Below, piece by piece: positions 56,573 through 64,000 of a stretch of 64,000 nt of DNA; the stretch's first letter is position 1, and the number at the start of each line of letters is the position of its first letter. This stretch comes from Bog-159 sp963785255. GTDB taxonomy: Bacteria; Acidobacteriota; Terriglobia; Bryobacterales; Bryobacteraceae. The stretch covers positions 372,001-436,000 of the forward strand of contig CAWAUR010000009.1 in assembly GCA_963785255.1 (NCBI GenBank). The letters run 5' to 3'. The translations under genes and the position numbers were made by a program. The notes below the pieces were generated by a model. That model saw only the letters and a program-made list of their open reading frames with translations, was not told the DNA's origin and did no database searches.

Positions 56573-57109
56573 ATGCGCAAGCGCGAAGGCATCTGGCGGC
56601 GGACATTCCTGGGCACGGGCCTCGTGGCGGCAGGCGCGGCGGCGGTTAGCTGCGGGCGCTCCAGCGCCGGGTCGACTTACCGCTTCTTCAGCGCGGAAGA
56701 GGGCGCCACGGTGGACGCCATTTGCGAGGCGTTCATTCCCTCGGACCGCGATCCCGGCGGGCGCGCCGCGGGCGTGGTCCACTACATCGATATTCAGTTG
56801 ACGCGCCACTTCAAGCGCTATCGGCGCGTGTATCGCGAGGGTCTCGCCGCGATCGATGCGGCCAGCCGCGCCAGGTTCGGCAAACGCTTCACGGAGATCC
56901 AGCCGGATGAACGGGCCAGCGTGTTGGCCGGTGCCGAAGCGAAATCCAAGGAGTTCTTCGAACTGATTCTGGCGCACACGCGCCAGGGATTCTACGGCGA
57001 TCCGCGGCACGGCGGCAATCGGCACATGGTGAGTTGGAAAATGGTGGGACTTCCCGTCCCTCCCGTGCGCGGCCGCACGCATTACGACGAAGCACCGAAA
57101 GCGGGATAA
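56573..57109 (+). CDS. Gluconate 2-dehydrogenase subunit 3 family protein
   Basis: 178 residues. A Tat signal WRRTFLGTGLVAAGAAAVSC runs into a possible lipobox (AVSC). The body has FFSAEEGATVDAICEAFIPS and GVVHYIDIQLTRHFKRYRRV, then EFFELILAHTRQGFYGDPRH. These are the conserved parts of the subunit 3 (gamma) family. This small subunit is needed for export and maturation of the GMC flavoprotein, which lacks its own signal and travels with it through Tat. The next gene, a GMC oxidoreductase, begins on the base after its stop. Confidence 0.9.
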   Translation: MRKREGIWRRTFLGTGLVAAGAAAVSCGRSSAGSTYRFFSAEEGATVDAICEAFIPSDRDPGGRAAGVVHYIDIQLTRHFKRYRRVYREGLAAIDAASRARFGKRFTEIQPDERASVLAGAEAKSKEFFELILAHTRQGFYGDPRHGGNRHMVSWKMVGLPVPPVRGRTHYDEAPKAG

Positions 57110-58762
57110 GTGAAGCCGCAGCATGTACAGGCCGTGATTGTGGGCGCCGGCGCCGGCGGTGGCGTGGTGGCGAAGGAGCTTTCTTCAGCCGGCCTGCGCG
57201 TGGTGCTGCTCGAACGCGGCAAGTGGTATTCGGCCGCCGATTGCCGCAAGGACGATCTGCATAATCAGCGCACCACGGTGCTCGGCAACGGCTTTGGTCC
57301 CGAAGACGAAGGCAATCCGCGCGTGCTGGTAGATGAGCGCGGCGAGCACGTGTTCGACCCCAGCGATCCCGCCTATTCCAACAATGCGGCGTGCGTGGGC
57401 GGCGGCACTTTCAGTTACGGCGCCATGGCCTGGCGTTACATGGAAAAAGATTTCCGCATGCGCTCGACGTATGGCGCAATGGAAGGCAGCACGCTTGAAG
57501 ATTGGCCCATCGGATACGGCGATCTGGAGCCTTACTACGAAAAGGCTGAGTGGGAAATGGGCGTCTCGGGCGACGATTCGAACAATGTCTTCAAAGCGCC
57601 GCGCGGCAAGCCGCCGCCCATGCCGCCTCTTTCGCCGAACAAGGAATACCAGGTTTTGCGTCCGGCTGCGCAACGGCTGGGCCTGCATCCGTTCGATATT
57701 CCCATGCTGCGCAATTCGGTGCCGTACAACGGGCGCCGTTCGTGTATGCGCTGCCGTTGGTGTGTGGGGTTCGCTTGCGAAGTCGATGCGCGCAGCGGCA
57801 CGCACAACACCGTGATTCCCGCGGCGCTCGAGACCGGCAACTGCGAATTACGCACAGGCTGCATGACCAAAGAGATCCTGCTCGACGACGGTGGCTGCGC
57901 GCGCGGCGTCGCCTATTTCGATGCGGACGGGCGGCTTGAGCGGCAGACCGCCGATCTGGTGATCGTGTGCGGCGGCGCCATCGAATCCGCGCGGCTGCTG
58001 CTGAACACGCGGCATAAGCTGTTCCCCAATGGGCTCGGAAATCGCTATGACTGGGTGGGGCGTAATCTGCAATCGCATACCTACCCCGGCGCGGTAGGGC
58101 TATTCGATTTCGACACCTATGACGATCTGGGCCCGGGCGCTTCCATCGCCATCTGCGATTACAATCACGGCAACGCGGGTCTCGCCGGCGGCGGCATGCT
58201 GGCGAACGAATTCATCCGGCTGCCGTACCAGTTTATGGGACTGGTGCCGCCGTGGGTCCCGCGCTGGGGAGCCGCGCACAAAGAGTTCGTCCGCAGTGCT
58301 TACAAGCGCACCATCTCGGTGATGGGTCCCGTGCAGGAGATGCCGCTCTACGATGCCCGCGTGCAGGTGGATCCCAAAATCAAGGATCGCTGGGGCATTC
58401 CCGTGGCGCGCCTCTCCGGACGGAAGCATCCGCACACGCTCGAGATCGCGCACTTCCTGGCGGGCAAGGCCGAGGGGTGGCTGCGGGAAGCCGGCGCCGT
58501 CAACATCTGGCGCCGTGTGCCCGGACAAGGACTGAGTGGCGGACAGCACCAGGCCGGCACCTGCCGCATGGGCGACGATCGGAAGACCTCCGTGGTGGAT
58601 CGCGATTGCCGCATTCACGATGTGGATAACGTGTATGTCGTCGACGCCAGCGTGCACGTCACCAACGGCGGATTCAATCCTGCGCTGACCATATTAGCCA
58701 ATGCGTATCGCGCCTCCCATAATTTGTTGCAGGCATGGAAGGGCACGCGGGTGCGGTCATGA
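57110..58762 (+). CDS. GMC family FAD-dependent sugar dehydrogenase (large subunit)
   Basis: 550 residues starting at GTG. FAD-binding VIVGAGAGGGVVAKELSSAG lies at the N-terminus, and the C-terminal GMC domain has HQAGTCRMGDDRKTSVVDRD and HVTNGGFNPALTILANAYRA with the catalytic His and Asn. There is no signal peptide, as expected for a subunit exported with subunit 3. A cysteine cluster CMRCRWCVGFACEVDA resembles the iron-sulphur site known in FAD-dependent glucose dehydrogenase. Electrons should pass from FAD through that cluster to the cytochrome encoded next. The stop overlaps the cytochrome start by four bases. Confidence 0.9.
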   Translation: MKPQHVQAVIVGAGAGGGVVAKELSSAGLRVVLLERGKWYSAADCRKDDLHNQRTTVLGNGFGPEDEGNPRVLVDERGEHVFDPSDPAYSNNAACVGGGTFSYGAMAWRYMEKDFRMRSTYGAMEGSTLEDWPIGYGDLEPYYEKAEWEMGVSGDDSNNVFKAPRGKPPPMPPLSPNKEYQVLRPAAQRLGLHPFDIPMLRNSVPYNGRRSCMRCRWCVGFACEVDARSGTHNTVIPAALETGNCELRTGCMTKEILLDDGGCARGVAYFDADGRLERQTADLVIVCGGAIESARLLLNTRHKLFPNGLGNRYDWVGRNLQSHTYPGAVGLFDFDTYDDLGPGASIAICDYNHGNAGLAGGGMLANEFIRLPYQFMGLVPPWVPRWGAAHKEFVRSAYKRTISVMGPVQEMPLYDARVQVDPKIKDRWGIPVARLSGRKHPHTLEIAHFLAGKAEGWLREAGAVNIWRRVPGQGLSGGQHQAGTCRMGDDRKTSVVDRDCRIHDVDNVYVVDASVHVTNGGFNPALTILANAYRASHNLLQAWKGTRVRS

Positions 58763-59829
58763 TCGGGACCGTCAAGAAGATCGTGCTGATCGCGGCCTTG
58801 CTGGTGGCTGCCGTGGCTCTCATGGTGCCGGGCGCCACTATGTACTACGAATCCGGGAAGGGCGCGCGCTGTACGTCCTGCCATGAGATGCAGGCGGTCT
58901 ACGACCAATGGCATGCTTCGAGCCATCGCGGCATTGCGTGCGAGAAGTGTCACGGCGGTGCGCTCACTACAGACGCTTCTTTCCACATGAACAACGTGCA
59001 CCGGGCGCTGCAGCATGTGCGCGGCGATCTGCCGGAAGAGATCCGTCTCCGAAACCGCGATGTCCAGGAGATGACCGGGCGATGCCAGAGTTGCCACCAG
59101 CAGGAGTATGCGGCGTGGCAGTCGGGTCCGCACAGCGCGACTTACGGGCGCATCTTCCTGGACAAAGACTACAACGCGAAGAACCGGCTGATGGACGATT
59201 GTTTGCGTTGCCACGGCATGCATCTCGAAGGCGGCGTGCGCGATCTGGTGGCGCCCATCGACCGGCGCGGGCCGTGGCAAATGCTCCATCCGGAGTTGGC
59301 GAAGGCGGCATCCATGCCTTGCCTCGCCTGCCACCAGATGCATCGCGAGGGCCGGCCGCTCGAAAAGACCAGCGCCGAAGGCAGTGTGCCCGGGCCTTCG
59401 CAGGAGGTCGTGCGGCCGTCGCTGGCCTGGTTTGACCGGCGCACGGAGCAGTACGTTCCGCTCGCCGATTTACCGCTGCCCGCGATGTTAGATGGCGCGC
59501 GGCCGGTGCGCATGAGCCGCGATCAGCGGCAGGCGCTCTGCTATCAGTGTCACGCGCCCGTTGCAAGCATGCAGGTGGGCACGGGCGACGACCGCACCGG
59601 CATCGGCGTGCACGAAGGCATCAGTTGCATCGCCTGCCATGCGCAGCACGGCCAGAAAACGCGGGCATCCTGCGTCACCTGCCATCCGAAGATGTCCAAC
59701 TGCGGGCTCGATGTAGAGAAGATGGATACCACGTTCCTCTCGCCCAAGAGTAAACATAACGTGCATTGGGTGAAATGCGCGGATTGCCACGTGCATGGCG
59801 TGCCGCCGCGCAAAAAGTTAGCGGATTGA
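58759..59829 (+). CDS. Nonahaem c-type cytochrome (NapC/NrfH- or octahaem-like)
   Basis: 356 residues. One N-terminal membrane helix (VLIAALLVAAVALMVPGAT) anchors it, followed by nine CxxCH haem sites: CTSCH, CEKCH, CQSCH, CLRCH, CLACH, CYQCH, CIACH, CVTCH and CADCH. The first two are spaced as in NapC/NrfH quinol-interacting cytochromes (RCTSCHEMQAVYDQWHASSH). It would carry electrons from the GMC enzyme to the quinone pool or to periplasmic acceptors. A usual FAD-GDH has a three-haem subunit; this one has nine, which is unusual for such an operon. Confidence 0.9.
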   Translation: MIGTVKKIVLIAALLVAAVALMVPGATMYYESGKGARCTSCHEMQAVYDQWHASSHRGIACEKCHGGALTTDASFHMNNVHRALQHVRGDLPEEIRLRNRDVQEMTGRCQSCHQQEYAAWQSGPHSATYGRIFLDKDYNAKNRLMDDCLRCHGMHLEGGVRDLVAPIDRRGPWQMLHPELAKAASMPCLACHQMHREGRPLEKTSAEGSVPGPSQEVVRPSLAWFDRRTEQYVPLADLPLPAMLDGARPVRMSRDQRQALCYQCHAPVASMQVGTGDDRTGIGVHEGISCIACHAQHGQKTRASCVTCHPKMSNCGLDVEKMDTTFLSPKSKHNVHWVKCADCHVHGVPPRKKLAD

Positions 59830-59845
59830 AAAACGCTGTTCGCGT

Positions 59846-60004
59846 TTAACGCGCGGGAATGGCGCAATTCGGATGCCCGCACTCGCAAACCACGGAAGGC
59901 ACGGTCGCGAGGCCTTCGCAGTAAGCCCCGCAAAATCGGCTACCCTCCGCTGCCGCGCATTGGCAAGCGGGATGTGCGCATTTTTCAGTTTTTGTTTCCG
60001 TCAT
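59846..60004 (-). CDS. Bacterial metallothionein (SmtA-like), 52 residues
   Basis: A near-perfect AGGAGG ribosome site precedes the ATG at 60004. The protein MTETKTEKCAHPACQCAAAE then GSRFCGAYCEGLATVPSVVC and ECGHPNCAIPAR has eight cysteines and two histidines (C9, H11, C14, C16, C25, C29, C40, C42, H44, C47). This pattern, KCAHP-C-C ... SRFC-YC ... CECGHPNC, is that of bacterial metallothioneins, which bind Zn, Cd or Cu. It is easy to miss because of its size. It is convergent with the cytochrome gene and is followed, on its 5' side, by a family 2 repeat at 60135. Confidence 0.85.
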   Translation of the reverse strand: MTETKTEKCAHPACQCAAAEGSRFCGAYCEGLATVPSVVCECGHPNCAIPAR

Positions 60005-60134
60005 CTGGAAACCTCCTCGGAGTTCGTGGTCCCATCATAGATTTGGCCAATGCAGAACGAAAGCGGCAAGAGTATCGCGGAGCACAGGTAGCCGGCTGGC
60101 GCTTCGCGTTTGTGAGCGAAAGACCACCACCAGA

Positions 60135-60230
60135 CCGCTCCCTGACGGTCGCGGCTCAGTAACGAGTACGGTTGCGGCTCAGTCGTGACGCCGGCATACT
60201 CGTTGCTGAGCCGCGACCGTCAGGGAGTGG
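60135..60230. repeat. Inverted repeat, family 2
   Basis: CCGCTCCCTGACGGTCGCGG with CTCAGTAACGAGTA (60135-60168) and TACTCGTTGCTGAGCCGCGA with CCGTCAGGGAGTGG (60197-60230) form an almost perfect long hairpin around a short loop. Confidence 0.85.
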
Positions 60231-60280
60231 TGTTGCGCAAGCACTGGTGCGCAAGTGCGATATTCTGGTTCTCGTCGATC

Positions 60281-61846
60281 GTGAATCGCCTATTCAGAAG
60301 CCTCGTCGTGTGTTCCGCCGCCATGTTGCTGGCCGCGGCCAATACCGCCATCTTCGACTCCAGCGGGGACGTGGGCGAAACACCCAAGAATGGCCACGTG
60401 GAATTCAATCCCGCAACCGGCGAATACACCATCACCGGCGGCGGCGCCAACATGTGGGCGGCCATCGACGCCTTCCACTTCGCCTGGAAAAAGCTCTCCG
60501 GCGATATGGCCGTCACCGCCGACGTGCACTTCATCGGCACGGGAGCGGTAGATCACCGCAAAGCCGCATTGATGATCCGCCAGAGCCTCGACCCGGACTC
60601 CGCATACGCCGACGTCGCGCTGCATGGCGATGGTCTCACCTCGCTGCAATACCGGCCCACCACCGGAGCGCAGACCCTCGAGGTGCGGCAACCCGCCAAA
60701 TCGGATCTCTCCGGGCCGGTGCGCATCCGCATCGAACGTCGCGGCGATACATTCACCATGCTGACCGGCAAGCCCGGCGAAGAGCTTGTATCCACCGGCC
60801 CCGCCACGGTCGCGCTGCGCGATCCCGTCTACGTGGGCCTGGCGGTTTGCTCGCACGATGCCAATGTGCTCGAAACCGCGGTATTCTCGAACGTGCTCAC
60901 GCAAAATCTGCCGCCCGCGGGACGCCCGGCCCCACAGCGCCACGGCAGCCAAATCTCCATCTTCGATTTGCGCGACAAATCCATCAAGACCATCTACCAC
61001 GCGGACCAGGTGTTCGAAGCGCCGAACTGGACGTCCGACGGAAAGTATCTGCTCTCGAATTCCGAAAGCCGCCTCTATCGCATTCCGGTGGACCCGCAAA
61101 ATGGCGCGCCCGAGGCCATCGCCATCGATCCCACGCTGCGCCTCAATAACGATCACGCCCCGTCGCCCGATGGCAAGCTAATGGCATTCTCGGCCTCGTC
61201 ACCCAGCTCGCGCCAATCGCAGGTGTATCTCGCCAACGCCGATGGATCGCACGCGCGCGTGATGGTCACCGCCACGCCCAGTTACTTTCACGGATGGTCG
61301 CCCGACGGCCGCTATCTGGCTTATGTGCTGCAGCACCCCGGCCCGAACGCCGCGCCCGCCAACTTCGATATCTTCCGCGTGCCTGCTTCCGGCGGCCCAT
61401 CCGAGCAGCTCGATTCCAACCCGGCTTATGACGACGGCCCCGACTATTCGCCTGACGGCCATTGGATCTATTTCAATTCCGATCGTGCCGGCAAATGGGA
61501 CATTTGGCGCATCCCCGCGGACGGCGCCGGCCCCCACGACGAGAAGGCCCAGCGCATCACCAGCGACGACATGGAGGATTGGTTTCCGCATCCCTCGCCG
61601 GACGGCAAATGGCTGCTCTTCCTGTCGTTCCCGAAAGGCACGGCCACACATGACGGCCGCATGCCCGGCACCCAGTTGCGCATCATGCCCATGCCGGGCG
61701 CGCGGCCCGCGGAGTCACCCGGCATACAGGTACTGACGACGTTCTTTGGAGGCCAGGGCACCATCAACGTGAACTCCTGGTCGCCCGATTCGCAGCGCTT
61801 CGCCTTCGTTATTTACGAACCGCTGGATACCGCCCGTTCGAAATGA
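60281..61846 (+). CDS. PD40/TolB-like beta-propeller protein with DUF1349-like domain
   Basis: 521 residues from the GTG at 60281, which starts a signal peptide (LVVCSAAMLLAAAN). The frame upstream is repeat sequence. The N-terminal domain (TPKNGHVEFNPATGEYTITG, AVDHRKAALMIRQSLDPDSA, LTSLQYRPTTG) fits a DUF1349-type jelly roll. The C-terminal half has five or six WD40-like PD40 repeats (PNWTSDGKYLLSNSESRLYR, DHAPSPDGKLMAFSASS, GWSPDGRYLAYVLQHPG, DDGPDYSPDGHWIYFNSDRA). The protein is probably periplasmic and binds a carbohydrate. It is encoded next to another sugar-dehydrogenase-like gene. Confidence 0.85.
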   Translation: MNRLFRSLVVCSAAMLLAAANTAIFDSSGDVGETPKNGHVEFNPATGEYTITGGGANMWAAIDAFHFAWKKLSGDMAVTADVHFIGTGAVDHRKAALMIRQSLDPDSAYADVALHGDGLTSLQYRPTTGAQTLEVRQPAKSDLSGPVRIRIERRGDTFTMLTGKPGEELVSTGPATVALRDPVYVGLAVCSHDANVLETAVFSNVLTQNLPPAGRPAPQRHGSQISIFDLRDKSIKTIYHADQVFEAPNWTSDGKYLLSNSESRLYRIPVDPQNGAPEAIAIDPTLRLNNDHAPSPDGKLMAFSASSPSSRQSQVYLANADGSHARVMVTATPSYFHGWSPDGRYLAYVLQHPGPNAAPANFDIFRVPASGGPSEQLDSNPAYDDGPDYSPDGHWIYFNSDRAGKWDIWRIPADGAGPHDEKAQRITSDDMEDWFPHPSPDGKWLLFLSFPKGTATHDGRMPGTQLRIMPMPGARPAESPGIQVLTTFFGGQGTINVNSWSPDSQRFAFVIYEPLDTARSK

Positions 61847-61988
61847 ACCTGAAACTTTTTGGCGCGCGTAACTTCCAATTCTTAAGCGCAAGGGGCGCGT
61901 GTCCGCGCCGCCATACGGGAGAGGAACTCCGCTGTCCATAGCGGCGCGAGGCGGCCCATTTTGCGCGAGTTTCTAAAAGGTCAGGAGA

Positions 61989-63332
61989 ATGAAACAAATG
62001 CTACGTTCGCACTTTGGAATTGCGGCAGGCGCAGTGGCCGCCGCGGGATTTGTGGCCGGATTTCTGGCGCTGCCATCGAAAGCGGGACTGCCCCCGGGCG
62101 CGCACGTGGAGCAGTCGCAAGCCGCCTTCACCGATTACAAGAAGGAGTCGCCGGGCACCATCCGTAAGATCACGGTCGCGGACCTGCCGCAGCCTTACCA
62201 GACCAAGTCGGCCGATAACCGTCCGCACATCGTGCCGCGTCCCGCGGACGCCTGGCCGCATACGTTGCCCGGGTTCACGGTGACGGAATATGTAACGGGT
62301 CTCACCAACCCGCGCCTGATCCGGCGCGCGCCCAATGGCGATCTGTTCGTGGCCGAAAGCGAGCCGGGCCGCGTCCGGGTGCTGCGCGGATTGGGCAAGG
62401 ATGGCAAGGCCCAAACCGTATCGATCTTCGTGGAAGGCTTGACGCAGCCGTTTGGCATCGCCTTCTATCCGCCTGGTCCGCATCCACAGTACGTCTACGT
62501 CGGCAACACCGGCTCCGTGGTGCGCTTCGCTTACACGAACGGCGACCTGAAGGCGCGCGGCGCTCCGCAGACCATCGTTCCCGACATTCCTTCCGGCGGC
62601 CGGCTGACCGGCGGCGGTCACTGGACGCGCGATATCGCCTTCACTCCCGATGGCCGCAAAATGTTCGTCTCCGTGGGTTCGCATTCAAACGACGACGATA
62701 CGGATAACAACAAGGTGGAATTCCATCGCGCCGACATCCTGGAGTTCAATCCGGATGGCAGCGGTTTGCGCGTGTATGCGTGGGGCATCCGCAATCCGGT
62801 GGGCATCGCCGTGAACCCCGCCACCGGCGTGCTGTGGGCATCGGTGAACGAGCGCGACGGGCTGGGCGACAACATAGTCCCGGATTACATCACGCATGTT
62901 CAGGAGGGCGGATTTTACGGCTGGCCGTGGTTCTACATCGGCGGCCATTGGGACCCGCGGCAGCAGGGAAAACATCCGGAGTTGCAGAATAAAGTGATCG
63001 TGCCGGATGTACTGCTGCAGCCGCACAATGCGTCACTTGAGATGACGTTTTACGACGGCCACCAATTTCCATCCGAATACGATGGCGACGCTTTCGCCAG
63101 CGAGCACGGCTCCTGGAATCGGTCCACCCGCGCGGGATACGAAGTCATTCGCGTGCCTTTGAAGAACGGCCAAGCCACCGGAGAGTACGAGGACTTTGTC
63201 ACTGGCTTTGTGACTCCGAACGGCGATGTATGGGGCCGCCCAGTGGGCGTGGCCGTGGCGCAGGACGGCGCATTGATTTTCACCGACGATGGATCGAACA
63301 CCGTGTGGAGAGTCGCCTATCACGGAAAATAG
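61989..63332 (+). CDS. Sorbosone dehydrogenase-like (SGL/GDSL PQQ-type beta-propeller) enzyme
   Basis: 447 residues from the ATG at 61989; a second ATG at 61998 is better spaced from the AGGAGA at 61983. A signal peptide (AAGAVAAAGFVAGFLALPSK) precedes a six-bladed propeller. NPRLIRRAPNGDLFVAESEP and GRVRVLRG, HWTRDIAFTPDGRKMFVSVG, RNPVGIAVNPATGVLWASVN, EGGFYGWPWFYIGG and SFEHGSWNRSTR-like segments are those of L-sorbosone dehydrogenase/PQQ-dependent aldose dehydrogenases. It oxidises an aldehyde sugar in the periplasm, which complements the flavoenzyme operon at 55.7-59.8 kb. The tandem repeat array begins 13 bases after its stop. Confidence 0.88.
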   Translation: MKQMLRSHFGIAAGAVAAAGFVAGFLALPSKAGLPPGAHVEQSQAAFTDYKKESPGTIRKITVADLPQPYQTKSADNRPHIVPRPADAWPHTLPGFTVTEYVTGLTNPRLIRRAPNGDLFVAESEPGRVRVLRGLGKDGKAQTVSIFVEGLTQPFGIAFYPPGPHPQYVYVGNTGSVVRFAYTNGDLKARGAPQTIVPDIPSGGRLTGGGHWTRDIAFTPDGRKMFVSVGSHSNDDDTDNNKVEFHRADILEFNPDGSGLRVYAWGIRNPVGIAVNPATGVLWASVNERDGLGDNIVPDYITHVQEGGFYGWPWFYIGGHWDPRQQGKHPELQNKVIVPDVLLQPHNASLEMTFYDGHQFPSEYDGDAFASEHGSWNRSTRAGYEVIRVPLKNGQATGEYEDFVTGFVTPNGDVWGRPVGVAVAQDGALIFTDDGSNTVWRVAYHGK

Positions 63333-63344
63333 TGGTGGCGATTG

Positions 63345-63543
63345 TTACCGAGCCGCGACTGTTGCTGAGCCGCGACCGTTACTGAGCCGCGACTGTTACT
63401 GAGCCGCGACTGTTACTGAGCCGCGACCGTTACTGAGCCGCGACTGTTACTGAGCCGCGACCGTTACTGAGCCGCGACCGTTACTGAGCCGCGACCGTTA
63501 CTGAGCCGCGACCGTTACTGAGCCGCGACCGTGAGGGAGCGGT
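63345..63543. repeat. Tandem array, 11 units of a 17-base repeat, derived from family 2
   Basis: Eleven units of the form TTACTGAGCCGCGACCG (some with ACTG in place of ACCG) run without spacers from 63345 to 63531. The array ends in TGAGGGAGCGGT, the terminal part of the family 2 repeat. It looks like expansion of one arm of that repeat by slippage. It is not CRISPR: the unit is 17 bases and there are no spacers. Confidence 0.9.
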
Positions 63544-63633
63544 TTCCCGGGAGCGGTTAAGCGCCCCTTGCCACCCATAGACTCCGCCGGAGAAACCACC
63601 TATACTATCCTCGGATAAAGAGAGGTAGTTACC

Positions 63634-64000
63634 TTGAAAGCTCGATATGGGTGGATGATCCTGGCGGCTGTCGTGTTCGCTTCGGGATGCGGCAAGCAGG
63701 AGCGGATAGAAGCAGTCCAGCTCTCCCAGGTTCTCGAGAAGAATCAAGCCAATCTTGCGACGGCCAATTCCGTTGAGAAAGAGTTCGTCAGCGGCTTGCG
63801 CGGGTGGGCCGGAGACATCATCGCCAACGGCGCGGGCCGGGGCGCGCAACTGGATCAAAACTCTACCGTGGCCGCGCAGCTTGCGAAATCGGCGGCGGAA
63901 ATCGGCGCGGAATTAGGCCGTGTGCGCCAGTCCTTCTACGATCTCTCCTTGAAACAGGAGTATCCGCAGACAGTCCGCGATGGGCTGATCACGCAACTGG
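63634..64000 (+). CDS. Lipoprotein, hypothetical (cut by window edge)
   Basis: Starts at a TTG at 63634 with AGAGG seven bases upstream. The frame reads MKARYGWMILAAVVFASGCG, a lipoprotein signal ending in a lipobox (FASGC). A helical region follows with IEAVQLSQVLEKNQANLATA and TVAAQLAKSAAEIGAELGRV. No known domain is visible in the 122 residues available. The gene continues past the window. From 63544 to 63633 I see nothing except its promoter region. Confidence 0.65.
   Translation, partial: MKARYGWMILAAVVFASGCGKQERIEAVQLSQVLEKNQANLATANSVEKEFVSGLRGWAGDIIANGAGRGAQLDQNSTVAAQLAKSAAEIGAELGRVRQSFYDLSLKQEYPQTVRDGLITQL

Noticed and set aside
63345..63543. Possible CRISPR array
   Set aside because: Units are 17 bases and contiguous without spacers; the sequence is derived from the family 2 palindromic repeat.

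Overview
The window looks like chromosomal DNA from an acidobacterium of the Bryobacterales/Solibacter type. The evidence is the high G+C coding style, an SBBP-repeat protein ending in the Solibacter-type C-terminal domain (TIGR03437-like), many secreted enzymes, a TonB receptor, and two families of dispersed palindromic repeats between and inside genes. I see no rRNA, tRNA, CRISPR array, phage genes or intact transposase.

Layout. 1-6.4 kb: a cut-off glycosyltransferase, a methyltransferase, secreted or envelope proteins (HExxH protein, DUF3500, M23 peptidase), a frameshifted small secreted protein, a caspase-like pseudogene and a polysaccharide-export ABC permease without its ATPase. 6.4-8.8 kb: a two-gene AAA ATPase/DUF4276 module (candidate defence pair), then a nucleotidyltransferase antitoxin with a decayed HEPN partner. 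8.9-14.2 kb: a redoxin, a haem-copper monooxygenase-like protein and the SBBP protein. 14.4-18.9 kb: glycan genes, including an overlapping five-gene operon carrying the GDP-D-glycero-alpha-D-manno-heptose pathway (hddA, hddC, gmhA, gmhB). 18.9-25.9 kb: a PD-(D/E)XK-like protein, mutL, a VapBC pair, an esterase and an ABC exporter. 26-36 kb: outer-membrane and secreted proteins, a LytS/LytTR-type two-component pair whose kinase has an in-frame stop, a nested MITE-like insertion and an M28 peptidase. 34.3-39.2 kb: a minus-strand run of TonB receptor, YfiR, CHASE8 histidine kinase and response regulator. 39.4-55.5 kb: DUF362 protein, gamma-glutamyltransferase, decayed TA modules, an FRG/ATP-grasp pair, a TgpA-like transglutaminase, YciI, SDR and nucleoside hydrolase. 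55.7-63.3 kb: a periplasmic sugar-oxidation operon (Tat aldo/keto reductase-like protein, gluconate-dehydrogenase subunit 3, GMC oxidoreductase, nonahaem cytochrome c), a 52-residue metallothionein, a PD40 propeller protein and a sorbosone-dehydrogenase-like enzyme. The right edge cuts a lipoprotein gene.

Three themes cut across the window. (1) Modular palindromic repeats lie at or next to stop codons in at least seven genes, and in other genes they have become protein-coding. (2) Four toxin-antitoxin modules each keep an intact antitoxin-side gene next to a frameshifted, truncated or decayed toxin. (3) At least six genes have a -10-like hexamer ending 6-7 nt before the start codon, which suggests leaderless transcripts. 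Several single-base frameshifts and one in-frame TGA could be real decay or assembly error; raw reads would decide.
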